From NCBI GenBank assembly GCA_044227665.1, contig JBGAWK010000002.1, positions 78,837 to 142,836 of the forward strand: DNA of 64,000 nt, written 5' to 3'. Shown here in pieces: positions 19,924 through 28,177 of the stretch. Position numbers and translations under genes: made by a program. Below the pieces are notes generated by a model. That model saw nothing but the letters and a program-made list of their open reading frames with translations, searched no databases and was not told where the DNA came from. Position 1 is the first letter of the stretch; every line of letters begins with the position of its first letter. Source of the stretch: JBGAWK01 sp044227665. Its GTDB lineage: Bacteria; Bacteroidota; Bacteroidia; Chitinophagales; JADIYW01.

Positions 19924-21231
19924 CTATAGCTTTATTAAATCTAAAAACTTCCTATTCTTATGTAAATAGCGCTGTATTGCTTTGCGAATATCCGGATGTT
20001 CTGTGTAAGGTTTTATAGTAGATTTTAGCAATTCGATATTATTCTTTACATAATCGGGATTGAAATAGCCAATACCTTTGAAGATGCCATTTTCTATCCA
20101 TATTACAGTCTTCTCTCCAGCAGCACGCCCTTCTTCTATTATCATGAAGTTGAGATGTGGATATACGTACTTGGCTACTGCCTGCTCCACTTTTTCATTA
20201 TACTTTACGGCTTCATCTATGGCTTTCAGGGCAGGCTGAATCTTGAAGGAACGAAAGATGTCGTTTAGTACTCTTTCTGCACGCGTCTTGGAGGTAAACT
20301 TCAGTAAAGGAGATTCATCTAGGTGTAAGAAGTCTATCATCATGTTGTAGTAGCCTTCTTGGCTCATCTTGGCGAAGATGCCGTATTTATATTTTCTTTC
20401 AGACACAGGCTTGTTGTATCTTGGACGTATCTTACGCAGCTCCATAGACTCTAGTATAGCAGCAGAGAGTTCATTTCCAGTGATTTCGTAGGATATATCT
20501 TTAGTATCTGCTATGATAGGTATTATTCTGTTGTCCTTTTTCTCATTCTTATAAATTTTCAGGGCTTCATGCCTAATGTTTTTGCCCTTACCTATATATA
20601 TCACATCTTTTTGGTTGTTATACATATAGAAAATGCCGGTTTCTTCGGGTAATGCCATAAGTAAGGCTTTGTCTATATGTGATGGAAATTCTATCTTGTC
20701 CCACTCATCTTTGGCAGCATCATGGATGTGATGCCCCTCATCCTTTAGAAGCAAGTGTTCCAATAGTAGAGCAGTAGCTCTAGCGTCGCCAAAAGCCCTA
20801 TGCCTATGTGATAGAGGTATGCCGAGGTCACGTGAGATGTTCCCCAAGCTATAGGAGTTATGCCCGGGAATTATCTTTCGCGCCAAAGTAACAGTACATA
20901 TATGCTTGCGCTGAAAGTCTATACCCAATTTCCGAAACTCGGCACGCAGAAACCCATAGTCAAAGCGTACGTTATGCGCTACAAAAATTTTGCCGTCAGT
21001 AATAGCAAGTATTTCTTCTGCGACCTGCTCAAATAAAGGAGCATCTCGAACCATGTCATTATTTATACCTGTAAATGATGAAATAAATGGACTAATACGA
21101 ATCTCGGGATTTATCAAGGACGAATATTCCGAGACTATAGTGTTTCCATCATGTATGACTATAGCAATTTCAATAATTTTATCTTTACCAAAATTACTAC
21201 CTGTCGTTTCTATATCCACTACTGCATACAT
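19924..21231 (-). CDS. DEDDh exonuclease fused to a GIY-YIG endonuclease domain
   Basis: This 435-residue nuclease joins two catalytic modules. The N-terminal DnaQ-like 3'-5' exonuclease shows Asp6 and Glu8 in VDIETTG, Asp91 in HNVRFD, and His144 and Asp149 in HRAFGD, the full DEDDh set. A GIY-YIG domain starts at about 199 (GIF 199-201, YIG 212-214, Arg220) and includes the metal-site segment ILESMELRKIRPRYN, as in UvrC. The last ~130 residues are not assigned. Similar fusions are known as UvrC/Cho-like repair nucleases, so a role in DNA repair is likely. It lies 3 bp downstream of trmB. Confidence 0.85.
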   Translation of the reverse strand: MYAVVDIETTGSNFGKDKIIEIAIVIHDGNTIVSEYSSLINPEIRISPFISSFTGINNDMVRDAPLFEQVAEEILAITDGKIFVAHNVRFDYGFLRAEFRKLGIDFQRKHICTVTLARKIIPGHNSYSLGNISRDLGIPLSHRHRAFGDARATALLLEHLLLKDEGHHIHDAAKDEWDKIEFPSHIDKALLMALPEETGIFYMYNNQKDVIYIGKGKNIRHEALKIYKNEKKDNRIIPIIADTKDISYEITGNELSAAILESMELRKIRPRYNKPVSERKYKYGIFAKMSQEGYYNMMIDFLHLDESPLLKFTSKTRAERVLNDIFRSFKIQPALKAIDEAVKYNEKVEQAVAKYVYPHLNFMIIEEGRAAGEKTVIWIENGIFKGIGYFNPDYVKNNIELLKSTIKPYTEHPDIRKAIQRYLHKNRKFLDLIKL

Positions 21232-21234
21232 AGC

Positions 21235-21879
21235 TTAGTATAACGTAAAGCAAAGATATTTAATAGTTCTGCCATCTGCAAGATGTAGTCTCTCATAATA
21301 GGTCTGTATATCGTATAGTTCATGCTGCTTACCTTCCGCATATACGTTATTATAATTTTTGACTATAGGCAGCTGCTGCGCTTCTATTACTTCCAATGTA
21401 TATGCATACAAAATATCGCTATCTGTCTTGAGGTGTATTTTGCCGTCAGGCTTCAAAAACTTTCTATATATGTCTAAAAATTTTGGCGATGTTAATCTTT
21501 TCTTGGACTTAGATTTTTTTATAAATGGATCTGGAAAAGTAATCCAAATCTCATCAACTTCATTTTTTTCAAAATAAGCATCCAAATGATCTATTTGGTC
21601 ACGGATAAATGAAATATTCTTCAATGAAGATTGCTGTGCCAATTGATAAGCAGACCATAATCTATTACCTTTGATATCTACTGCCAAAAAATTCTTGTCG
21701 GGACAAGCTGTTGCCATTCCTCTGGCATATTCAGCCTTCCCACACGCCAGTTCTAATACCAAAGGAGAATCGTTGCCAAAATATGTCCTACACCATTGTC
21801 CTTTATGTACAGGGCTGCGCTGGAATACTTGCTCATAATTTTCTAATTCTGCAAATTTCAGCAACTTACCTTTTCCCAT
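21235..21879 (-). CDS. trmB: tRNA (guanine-N7-)-methyltransferase
   Basis: This 214-residue SAM-dependent enzyme methylates G46 in the tRNA variable loop. The SAM site LVLELACGKAEYARGMA, the segment FLAVDIKGNRLWSAYQLA, and the family-specific ITFPDPFIKKSKSKKRL followed by LKTDSD identify TrmB. The ATG at 21879 lies only 6 bp after a perfect TACCTTTG box, so the mRNA probably has almost no 5' leader. The exonuclease/GIY-YIG gene follows 3 bp downstream. Confidence 0.94.
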   Translation of the reverse strand: MGKGKLLKFAELENYEQVFQRSPVHKGQWCRTYFGNDSPLVLELACGKAEYARGMATACPDKNFLAVDIKGNRLWSAYQLAQQSSLKNISFIRDQIDHLDAYFEKNEVDEIWITFPDPFIKKSKSKKRLTSPKFLDIYRKFLKPDGKIHLKTDSDILYAYTLEVIEAQQLPIVKNYNNVYAEGKQHELYDIQTYYERLHLADGRTIKYLCFTLY

Positions 21880-21885
21880 AACCTA

Positions 21886-21893
21886 CAAAGGTA
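21886..21893 (-). promoter_or_regulatory. -7 box of trmB, 6 bp before the start codon
   Basis: The minus strand reads TACCTTTG, then six bases, then ATG. Transcription should start at or next to the start codon. Confidence 0.55.
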
Positions 21894-21908
21894 GGTATCT
21901 ACAAAGTT

Positions 21909-22088
21909 TTATTGTAGGGAGTCTGCAACTTTCTGTTGCTTTTTATCTGCATAAGCTATTATATTGTCAATGACAGAAGGGTGAGGCGCAAGTAGCGTAT
22001 CTTTTCGCAGTAGCTGTGTCATTTTTTTATTGGACAGCTTAGATTTTTTTGCAGAAAGTGGGGACGTGTCAAGTGTAGAAAGTTTCAT
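21909..22088 (-). CDS. Small hypothetical protein (59 residues)
   Basis: An open frame of 59 codons runs from ATG at 22088 to TAA at 21909, 29 bp upstream of trmB on the same strand. The translation begins MKLSTLDTSPLSAKKSKLSN and ends QQKVADSLQ. It is basic at the N-terminus, contains the segment APHPSVIDNIIAYADKKQQ, and is predicted mostly helical without signal or membrane segments. The codon use looks like real coding sequence and is more GC-rich than the surrounding gap. No function is recognised. Confidence 0.55.
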   Translation of the reverse strand: MKLSTLDTSPLSAKKSKLSNKKMTQLLRKDTLLAPHPSVIDNIIAYADKKQQKVADSLQ

Positions 22089-22474
22089 ATATACTTTTAT
22101 TTACATATTTTAACGAAGGGTATCGGTATTTATTATACATATTTCATTTTTTGATTAAAATAATTTTTATAAAAAGTGTTTTACGGCATAAATTTTTAGA
22201 ATAAAAAATATATTAGTTTGAATTACAATAACTTAAATAAGATTTTTTGCTAAAAATCACTCTATAGCATGGCATTGTATTAAACGTATATTTTTTATAA
22301 TTAACATCCTGTAAATTAGGAGAAACATAATTTAGCCTGTCTCTCTACATAACAAGGTATATATTATCTAGAGTTTTATAAAAAAACTTTGAGATAACAT
22401 ATTAAATACACATATTTTTAATATAAATACTCCTTATATTTGGAAGTCGGAGGCAGTGAAGGCAAACTTGAAGA
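22089..22474. other. AT-rich gene-free stretch
   Basis: This 386-bp region is very AT-rich and holds no plausible gene on either strand. TATATTTG at 22435-22442 is a perfect -7 box that may drive the gene at 22475, 32 bp downstream. Nothing else is recognised. Confidence 0.5.
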
Positions 22475-22873
22475 ATGATTAAAATATTGTCAAACATATC
22501 GTTTAAATTCATTTTAGGAATTCTTGCTTTCCACACTTTTATATCACATCCTCATTCAGACGAATTATCTATTGAGGAACACAAAGAACTTCACAATAAT
22601 GCTAAGTCATTAATAGGTATTATTCGGCTTGCTTTTCATGAAAGCGATGACGAAAGCCTAGATCACCTTCTTTATATCCATGATGGATTTTGTAAGAAAA
22701 TAGATTCTAAGGTCAAAAATATATTTGTTTCATTAAAAGATAATTTCCAGTATTCTGCTAATAGTATAATTACTGAAGGTGTTGTTAATTGCGATGTCAA
22801 TAATTGTATAAAATTATTTTTTGTTAAGCTAAATGGATTAAGAGGCCCGCCTCTTTTATACTACATCCGGTAA
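22475..22873 (+). CDS. Hypothetical protein with N-terminal hydrophobic segment and His-rich stretch
   Basis: This 132-residue protein has an N-terminal hydrophobic helix (about 8-22) followed by a His/Asp/Glu-rich region (HPHSDELSIEEHKELHNN, then more spaced His), Cys at several positions, and a C-terminal GPPLLYYIR. I do not recognise it. The His clusters and the neighbours (a small polytopic membrane protein and a VIT-type metal transporter) would fit a periplasmic metal-binding role, but this is inference. The gene sits next to a 386-bp AT-rich gap, and the patch looks accessory. Confidence 0.5.
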   Translation: MIKILSNISFKFILGILAFHTFISHPHSDELSIEEHKELHNNAKSLIGIIRLAFHESDDESLDHLLYIHDGFCKKIDSKVKNIFVSLKDNFQYSANSIITEGVVNCDVNNCIKLFFVKLNGLRGPPLLYYIR

Positions 22874-22903
22874 AACTTAAAATTAATAACAAAAAATAAA
22901 ATT

Positions 22904-23413
22904 ATGAATCCAACGCATTTGCATTTAATGCTCACACATTTCCCGATAGTGGGAACAATAATAGGAATTGGCTTTTTATCTTATGGGCAGCTCACCAAGA
23001 GTGATGACATAAAAAAGGCAGCACTAGCAACCTTTGTACTAATGGCAATTTTGACAATTCCGGTTTTTCTTACAGGAAACGAAGCTGAAGAAACCGTAGA
23101 AAATTTAGCAGGAGTTTCAGAACAAGTAATCGAAAATCATGAAGAGTTAGCTGAAAAAGCAGTATGGCTAATGGGTCTTTTAGGAATTCTGTCAGCGATT
23201 AATTTTTTTGTCATTCTGAAGAAGATGTCTATTGCACATACCCTAAGCCTCATTACCCTTGTTGCTTCATTAGGTACTTTCGCACTCTTTGCAAAAGTCG
23301 GAAATGAAGGAGGTAAAATTAGACACACTGAATTAACAATATCAGAAATTAATAATTCTAACGGAGTATATAATAAGGGTGATAGTGGAGCGGATGAGGA
23401 AGATAACGATTAA
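22904..23413 (+). CDS. Four-helix membrane protein, DUF2231-like
   Basis: This 169-residue protein has four predicted membrane helices (about 12-30, 38-58, 87-105 and 109-128). The N-terminal motif MNPTHLHLMLTHFPIVGTI carries three His before the first helix and matches the 'HxxLxHFPI' type start of DUF2231-like proteins. A conserved-looking loop GNEGGKIRHTEL lies after helix 4, followed by an acidic tail. It is 30 bp downstream of the His-rich gene and upstream of a VIT transporter. A link to metal or redox handling is possible but unproven. Confidence 0.6.
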   Translation: MNPTHLHLMLTHFPIVGTIIGIGFLSYGQLTKSDDIKKAALATFVLMAILTIPVFLTGNEAEETVENLAGVSEQVIENHEELAEKAVWLMGLLGILSAINFFVILKKMSIAHTLSLITLVASLGTFALFAKVGNEGGKIRHTELTISEINNSNGVYNKGDSGADEEDND

Positions 23414-23432
23414 GTAATCTCATCCCTTAAAT

Positions 23433-23533
23433 GTATAAACGTTTTAGCGGCTTAGGTATATATAAAAGATAGGCTTCTTCAATATATATGGGCAAAAATT
23501 TATATCCGTATTAATCCGCTATTACGTTTATAC
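23433..23533. repeat. 101-bp MITE-like element with 18-bp terminal inverted repeats
   Basis: GTATAAACGTTTTAGCGG (23433-23450) and CCGCTATTACGTTTATAC (23516-23533) are inverted copies that match at 16 of 18 positions, separated by 65 bp. The interior also pairs partly (GGTATATATAAA against TTTATATCC). The length, the AT-rich interior and the non-coding position fit a miniature inverted-repeat element or a long intergenic hairpin. No clear target duplication is visible. Confidence 0.55.
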
Positions 23534-23557
23534 CATAATACTTAAAAAATAAATTGA

Positions 23558-24259
23558 ATGAAAACAATAGACAATTATTTAGATTATCATTATATACATA
23601 GGAGCAATTGGCTGAGAGCTGCAGTGCTAGGGGCTAATGATGGGATTATCTCTATCTCAAGTCTTGCTATTGGTATTGCCACTGCAAGTACATCAAGAGA
23701 ACCCATTGTATTGGCTACAGTAGCAGGACTTGTAGCAGGGGCATTATCTATGGCTTCAGGTGAATATGTTTCTGTTAGTTCTCAGACAGATACTGAAAAA
23801 GCCGATATTGATAGAGAACTGAAGGAGCTTAAAGAGACTCCTACAGAAGAATTACATCTTTTGGCACAAATCTATGAAAGACGCGGAGTCAAAAAAGAAA
23901 CAGCTATGCAGGTGGCTATCGAATTGACAGAGAAAGATGCTATAGGAGCCCATATTAGGGACGAGCTAGGTATCAATGAAATTAGTCAAGCAAAGCCTAT
24001 GCAGGCAGCACTTTCATCAGGAGCAGCATTTACAACAGGTGGGGTGCTACCGCTCATCGTAGTACTTTTAGCACCGGTAAAGAGTATGGAATATTGGCTT
24101 TATGGATTTACTACGTTCTTTTTAGTATTATTAGGAGTCTTAGCTGCCCAAACTGGAGGCTCAAGTATTGTAAAAGCAGCAATACGAATCACAGTTTGGG
24201 GAAGCATAGCGATGTTACTTTCAGCATTTGTAGGGTATCTTTTTGGGATAAAAGTATAG
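23558..24259 (+). CDS. VIT/CCC1 family metal ion transporter
   Basis: This 233-residue membrane protein belongs to the VIT1/CCC1 family of iron/manganese transporters. The first helix carries the family motif LGANDGIIS (about 24-32), followed by SGEYVSVSSQTDTEKADI in the cytosolic region. A Glu-rich cytosolic domain (about 75-140) is flanked by paired helices, with three further helices to the C-terminus (for example TGGVLPLIVVLLAP). It probably moves Fe2+ or Mn2+ out of the cytosol. The MITE-like repeat lies 24 bp upstream of its start. Confidence 0.88.
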   Translation: MKTIDNYLDYHYIHRSNWLRAAVLGANDGIISISSLAIGIATASTSREPIVLATVAGLVAGALSMASGEYVSVSSQTDTEKADIDRELKELKETPTEELHLLAQIYERRGVKKETAMQVAIELTEKDAIGAHIRDELGINEISQAKPMQAALSSGAAFTTGGVLPLIVVLLAPVKSMEYWLYGFTTFFLVLLGVLAAQTGGSSIVKAAIRITVWGSIAMLLSAFVGYLFGIKV

Positions 24260-24377
24260 TTAACACTATAAAGGGAATAGTAAAACATGCTCATAGCAGA
24301 CACATAATACTCCAAAAAATATTACTACATCACCTTACGTCTTCTAAGTATTTTTGTGCTTACCGTCAAAGAAAATA

Positions 24378-25949
24378 TTATTTCATTTTCACAATTGCAG
24401 CACCATACGCCGACAATACACCCCCATTGTATCCGATTTGAAAGATTATTATCCCTTCAGGTAAAGAAATCTCTCGCTGTCTATTAGAAAAATTGAGGAT
24501 GACTGTAATAGTTCCTGTATCATCATTTCTTTGGTAGCATAAGACATTTCTTTCTGCAACTATATTGTTTATAGAGCCTGATTGTAGGCTTGTATATTTT
24601 TTGCGTAGTAATAATAATTGGCGATAGACAGAGTATAAAGAATCCGGAATTTGCTGATCCTCTACATTTGCATCTTTTACATTTGTATAGGGCAGCCATG
24701 GCTGAGCATTAGTTGTAAAGCCAGCATTGGTACTATTATTCCAATGCATAGGCGTGCGACAATTGTCTCTATTCAGCGCTACGGGTAGCCTATCCGCAAG
24801 CCATTGTGGTGTCCATGAAAACAATTGGGACAGACTATCCTTTGCCGCATTGAGCGGTATATTGGCATTCGTCATGCCTATCTCTTCTCCATAGTAGGTG
24901 ATGGGTACTGCCCTCATGGTAAACTGTAGTACTGCCAATAATTTTGCCTTTGCCTTATCGTTTCCAATACGCCTCATGCTGCGCCACTGATCATGATTGC
25001 TGAATACACATGTAGGCAACAGAGGTGCTGGATATTCATGTTCATATTCTTTGAGTTTTTCTGCAAACCATCTTGCTGCAAACTTAAAAAATACCATGTC
25101 AAAAAGAAATATTAGATGCAAGCCTCCATTTCCTGCTATAAATGGGCGTATAGCGTCATGGCTGCCCATCACTTCGCCCAGCAGAATCTTATCCCCGTAG
25201 CTATCGGTGACAGCACGTAAGGTATGCGCAAAATTGTAGCTATCAGGATGGTTTACATTATATTTCTTACGCTGGAATCGCCCTCCTGGATTTTTTTCCG
25301 AAGGAAAGGGATTCAGCGATAATGGATTGTCTCTAAAGTCACGATCTTTATAGATGCAGTTAAAAATATCTAATCTAAATCCATCTACGCCTTTATCCAA
25401 CCAAAATCTTACAGTATCCAGCATCTCGTCATGCACCGCTTGGTGTCTATAGTTGAGATCTGGCTGATAGGACATAAACGATGATAGATACCACTCATCG
25501 CGCTCGGGAACATAGTTCCATGCGGGCCTTCCTATTATGTTTATCCAATTATTTGGAGGCCGATGTCCTCTTCCTTGACGCCAAATATACCAATCCTCCT
25601 TGCCGTTGGCTCTAGATTTGGAATCCCGAAACCACTCATGAGTATCTGAAGTGTGATTCATCACCATATCCAAAAGTATCCGCATTCCTCTTTGGTGTAC
25701 TTCTGCAATTAGTAACGCCACATCTTCCATTGTGCCATATTCAGGATGTATGGTTCTGTAATCGCTGATGTCGTATCCAAAATCCCTCTGGGGACTTCCA
25801 AAAAATGGGGATACCCAGATAGTCTCAAAACCCAAATCGTGGATATAGTCTAGCTTGCTTACAATTCCTTTTATATCTCCTATGCCGTCATTATTGCTGT
25901 CGCAAAAAGAGCGTGGATATATCTGATAGATAGTGGTATTATGATGCAT
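24378..25949 (-). CDS. GH13 alpha-glucosidase (oligo-1,6-glucosidase type)
   Basis: This 523-residue glycoside hydrolase family 13 enzyme probably hydrolyses alpha-glucosidic bonds in short oligosaccharides. It has IYQIYPRSFCDSNNDGIGDI at the start, DMVMNHTSD (94-102), the nucleophile Asp194 in GFRLDIF, the acid/base Glu259 in LGEVMG and Asp320 in FSNHDQ. There is no signal peptide, so it is cytosolic. It is the last gene of an operon with DinB and PaiB-like genes and overlaps the PaiB-like gene by 11 bp. Trehalose-related members cannot be excluded. Confidence 0.9.
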   Translation of the reverse strand: MHHNTTIYQIYPRSFCDSNNDGIGDIKGIVSKLDYIHDLGFETIWVSPFFGSPQRDFGYDISDYRTIHPEYGTMEDVALLIAEVHQRGMRILLDMVMNHTSDTHEWFRDSKSRANGKEDWYIWRQGRGHRPPNNWINIIGRPAWNYVPERDEWYLSSFMSYQPDLNYRHQAVHDEMLDTVRFWLDKGVDGFRLDIFNCIYKDRDFRDNPLSLNPFPSEKNPGGRFQRKKYNVNHPDSYNFAHTLRAVTDSYGDKILLGEVMGSHDAIRPFIAGNGGLHLIFLFDMVFFKFAARWFAEKLKEYEHEYPAPLLPTCVFSNHDQWRSMRRIGNDKAKAKLLAVLQFTMRAVPITYYGEEIGMTNANIPLNAAKDSLSQLFSWTPQWLADRLPVALNRDNCRTPMHWNNSTNAGFTTNAQPWLPYTNVKDANVEDQQIPDSLYSVYRQLLLLRKKYTSLQSGSINNIVAERNVLCYQRNDDTGTITVILNFSNRQREISLPEGIIIFQIGYNGGVLSAYGAAIVKMK

Positions 25950-26565
25950 CTTGAGGGTTTTGCAACAATTCCTGCATTCGATGAGCTACTGCTTGTGCAG
26001 TACTATCGGGGCTTTGTGACAACTTCTGCACTATATTTGTTCTATCTGCAAAAGATTTATTTTGGCTCAGCTTCTCCTTAGCCTGAATATTGGCAACTAC
26101 AAAGTCAAAAGCTACAATACCCCTAGAAAGGTTTTCTTTATAGCTGTTGTCCAATTCATGCCATTGTTGTAGATAGTCTCTATCAAATGCCGCCATCATT
26201 TTCTCCAAGCAAGCAAAATGCCCTTGTGGTGGCAATATCTCTATCTTGCCATAACAATGTACGGCAATATAATTCCAAGTAGGCACATTTTGGGTATGTT
26301 CATATAAGGAAGGGGAGATATAGGCATGGGGTTCTTGGAATACCAGCAGATGATTGTTTTGGGCAAATAGTTGATGATGGGAGTTCGCTTTGGAAATATG
26401 ACCGGAAAACTTCCAACCTTCCCCTCCTATTTCCAATATCATCGGAATATGCGTGGCAATAGGGATATCGCCATGAATGCTCACTAGTAATGCAAACGGA
26501 TACTTACGAACAAAAGCCTCTATCTCTGATATGTCTTTGGCTGTGAAATACTTAGGGATATACAC
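25939..26565 (-). CDS. FMN-binding PaiB-like protein
   Basis: This 208-residue protein matches the PaiB / FMN-binding split-barrel family. It begins MYIPKYFTAKDISEIEAFV, and shows the family segments ATHIPMIL, GHISKANSHHQLF and FQEPHAYISPSLY. PaiB was named as a negative regulator in Bacillus, but most members are probably flavin-binding proteins of unknown reaction. It sits between the DinB and GH13 genes in a tight leftward operon (3 bp after DinB, 11 bp overlap with GH13). Confidence 0.88.
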   Translation of the reverse strand: MYIPKYFTAKDISEIEAFVRKYPFALLVSIHGDIPIATHIPMILEIGGEGWKFSGHISKANSHHQLFAQNNHLLVFQEPHAYISPSLYEHTQNVPTWNYIAVHCYGKIEILPPQGHFACLEKMMAAFDRDYLQQWHELDNSYKENLSRGIVAFDFVVANIQAKEKLSQNKSFADRTNIVQKLSQSPDSTAQAVAHRMQELLQNPQDAS

Positions 26566-26568
26566 TAC

Positions 26569-27099
26569 TCAGGGCTTTAGAATACTTTTTATCTGTGGAA
26601 GATGATGCTCAAAATGTTCAATAATAAAATTAACGGTTTGATCTATATTAAATTTTCCGGCTACGGGATGCTTGAAGATCTCCTTATCGGCATAAGATTT
26701 GGGCATATTTCTTATGGTCTCTCGGAAGCTATGGTTTTGCTCGTCCCAAGCATGTAAAAGGTCTTTTATATCCACACTTTGAGGTACTTCTGATACAGAT
26801 TTCGGTGCTTTGTATTTCAGAGGCATCTTTAGGGCTACCGCCAATAGTGTGTTGTTAAAGAAATTATTAAATCCAGTAGTTTTGGAGACTTTACCTTCTT
26901 TAATTCGTTTTTGTATGTACTGAAGCGTGCCAGATTCCGAAATGTAGAGATGATAACATATCTGTCCTATTGACCATTTGCCATCTACACTTTTATTTAT
27001 AAGTCCATCATCAGCATATGATAATAGTTCCTTGAGTTGCTCCCACTTAGAGATATAATTGTCAAACTTTAATAGTACTTGTTGAATATTTCTTGGCAT
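26569..27099 (-). CDS. DinB-like four-helix metal-binding protein
   Basis: This 176-residue protein of the DinB/DinB_2 superfamily is predicted to form a four-helix bundle with a metal held by three His. Candidates are His51 in ICYHLYISE and His residues in the C-terminal IIEHFEHHLPQI. Members include thiol-dependent transferases and many uncharacterised proteins. It is the first gene of the operon with the PaiB-like and GH13 genes. Its specific reaction cannot be told. Confidence 0.75.
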   Translation of the reverse strand: MPRNIQQVLLKFDNYISKWEQLKELLSYADDGLINKSVDGKWSIGQICYHLYISESGTLQYIQKRIKEGKVSKTTGFNNFFNNTLLAVALKMPLKYKAPKSVSEVPQSVDIKDLLHAWDEQNHSFRETIRNMPKSYADKEIFKHPVAGKFNIDQTVNFIIEHFEHHLPQIKSILKP

Positions 27100-27166
27100 G
27101 TTGTGAAATTATTTTTTCAAAATTCTGATTTAAATATAATTATTCAAGCAATAACATTATAATTTT

Positions 27167-27174
27167 TAATTTTG
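27167..27174 (+). promoter_or_regulatory. -7 box 4 bp before the lipoprotein start
   Basis: TAATTTTG is a perfect TAnnTTTG box followed by four bases and then the ATG at 27179. This is the same exact spacing as at smpB, der, ilvE and the GT4 gene. Confidence 0.55.
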
Positions 27175-27178
27175 ACCG

Positions 27179-27673
27179 ATGTATAAAACTATAGCAAGAT
27201 ATAGCTTTGTGCTGGCTACCTTAGTCGTAGCGACAACCTTTATAGGGTGCAAGCATAAGAAAAAGAAATCTAGTCTTAGTGATAAACAAATTGAAGCCAA
27301 TGCTGAAACTGCTTTGGATAGACTTGGTAGAACTATGGATTTTAACAAACTTCCGGATACTCTGAAGGTAGCTCATCTAGTACGCAGATGGAATGGCTGC
27401 AACAGCCTGAGATTTGTAGATAGCCTCCGAGGTATGTATGCAGAAAATGTATTTTACTATGGCGAACGCAAAACCAAGTATCAATGTATAGAGGATAAAA
27501 AAATTATGTTGCTCCAAAATCGCGACTACTATCAGCGCATTATTGGAGGTATAGGTGTGAAAAAAATCTCTCCCCATAATTATCGTTGCTTCTTTACTAA
27601 ATATGTGACAACTCAGGGTGTTACTACGGCCATCCCTTCTTATATGATTTTTGAAAAAGACAGTTCCGGATGA
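27179..27673 (+). CDS. Lipoprotein, N-terminal part of a gene split by in-frame stops
   Basis: This 164-residue open frame has a lipoprotein signal (lipobox FIGC, Cys at about 22) and a Lys-rich start KHKKKKSS. It ends at a TGA (27671-27673). Reading on in the same frame gives FKIIA, a TAG (27689-27691), then SVPLSDIS and directly the next open frame. The bridging residues keep the look of a beta strand that continues the domain (YMIFEKDSSG..FKIIA). The two halves were therefore very likely one lipoprotein of about 330 residues, broken by two nonsense codons. Function is unknown. Confidence 0.65.
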   Translation: MYKTIARYSFVLATLVVATTFIGCKHKKKKSSLSDKQIEANAETALDRLGRTMDFNKLPDTLKVAHLVRRWNGCNSLRFVDSLRGMYAENVFYYGERKTKYQCIEDKKIMLLQNRDYYQRIIGGIGVKKISPHNYRCFFTKYVTTQGVTTAIPSYMIFEKDSSG

Positions 27674-27715
27674 TTTAAAATTATAGCGTAGAGTGTTCCA
27701 TTAAGTGATATTTCA

Positions 27716-28171
27716 ATGAAAAATAAAAAAGACTCCATAGGCATACTCATGAAAGAATATGAGGTAAATAGCTCTTCTATAAAGGGTGATTTTGATGCCG
27801 ACGGCATCAAAGAAGTATTATATGTAATCAATCCCAGTGAAGGGGAAAGTCCTATAGTATCTTTCTTCTTCAATGACGACAACCTCATGCCTATAGAATT
27901 CGATGGAAGTACTACCGCATATTTGCTCAATGAAGGGGACTTGGATGGCGACGGCGGCGAGGAATTTTCTGCTGTAGGCGATGGTAGTAGGCAGTTACGA
28001 GTATATACCTACAAGAGAGGTGAGTGGAAGATACTCACGCAATTCCCTACGGCTACCAGCAGTTCTGGTAGCGACAGAACCAGCGCAGTACAACTTGCAG
28101 GTGCAGGGTATGTCAATATACGTACTTATGAGAATGGTAGAGACACTACCAAAAAAGTAAATATCTGGTAA
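27716..28171 (+). CDS. C-terminal part of the split lipoprotein gene, FG-GAP/VCBS-like
   Basis: This 151-residue open frame is in the same frame as the upstream lipoprotein part and has no signal peptide of its own. It contains two Ca-binding-like Asp/Gly motifs (GDFDADGIKEV and GDLDGDGGEEF) spaced as in FG-GAP/VCBS propeller repeats, followed by a beta-rich end. It could be expressed separately from the ATG at 27716 but would then stay in the cytosol, so it is most likely a decayed gene part. The MacB-type permease gene starts 6 bp downstream. Confidence 0.6.
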   Translation: MKNKKDSIGILMKEYEVNSSSIKGDFDADGIKEVLYVINPSEGESPIVSFFFNDDNLMPIEFDGSTTAYLLNEGDLDGDGGEEFSAVGDGSRQLRVYTYKRGEWKILTQFPTATSSSGSDRTSAVQLAGAGYVNIRTYENGRDTTKKVNIW

Positions 28172-28177
28172 GGTGCT

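Noticed and set aside
22475..24259. A known toxin-antitoxin or phage-defence system
   Set aside because: None of the three proteins has a nuclease, kinase, antitoxin or defence motif that I can see.
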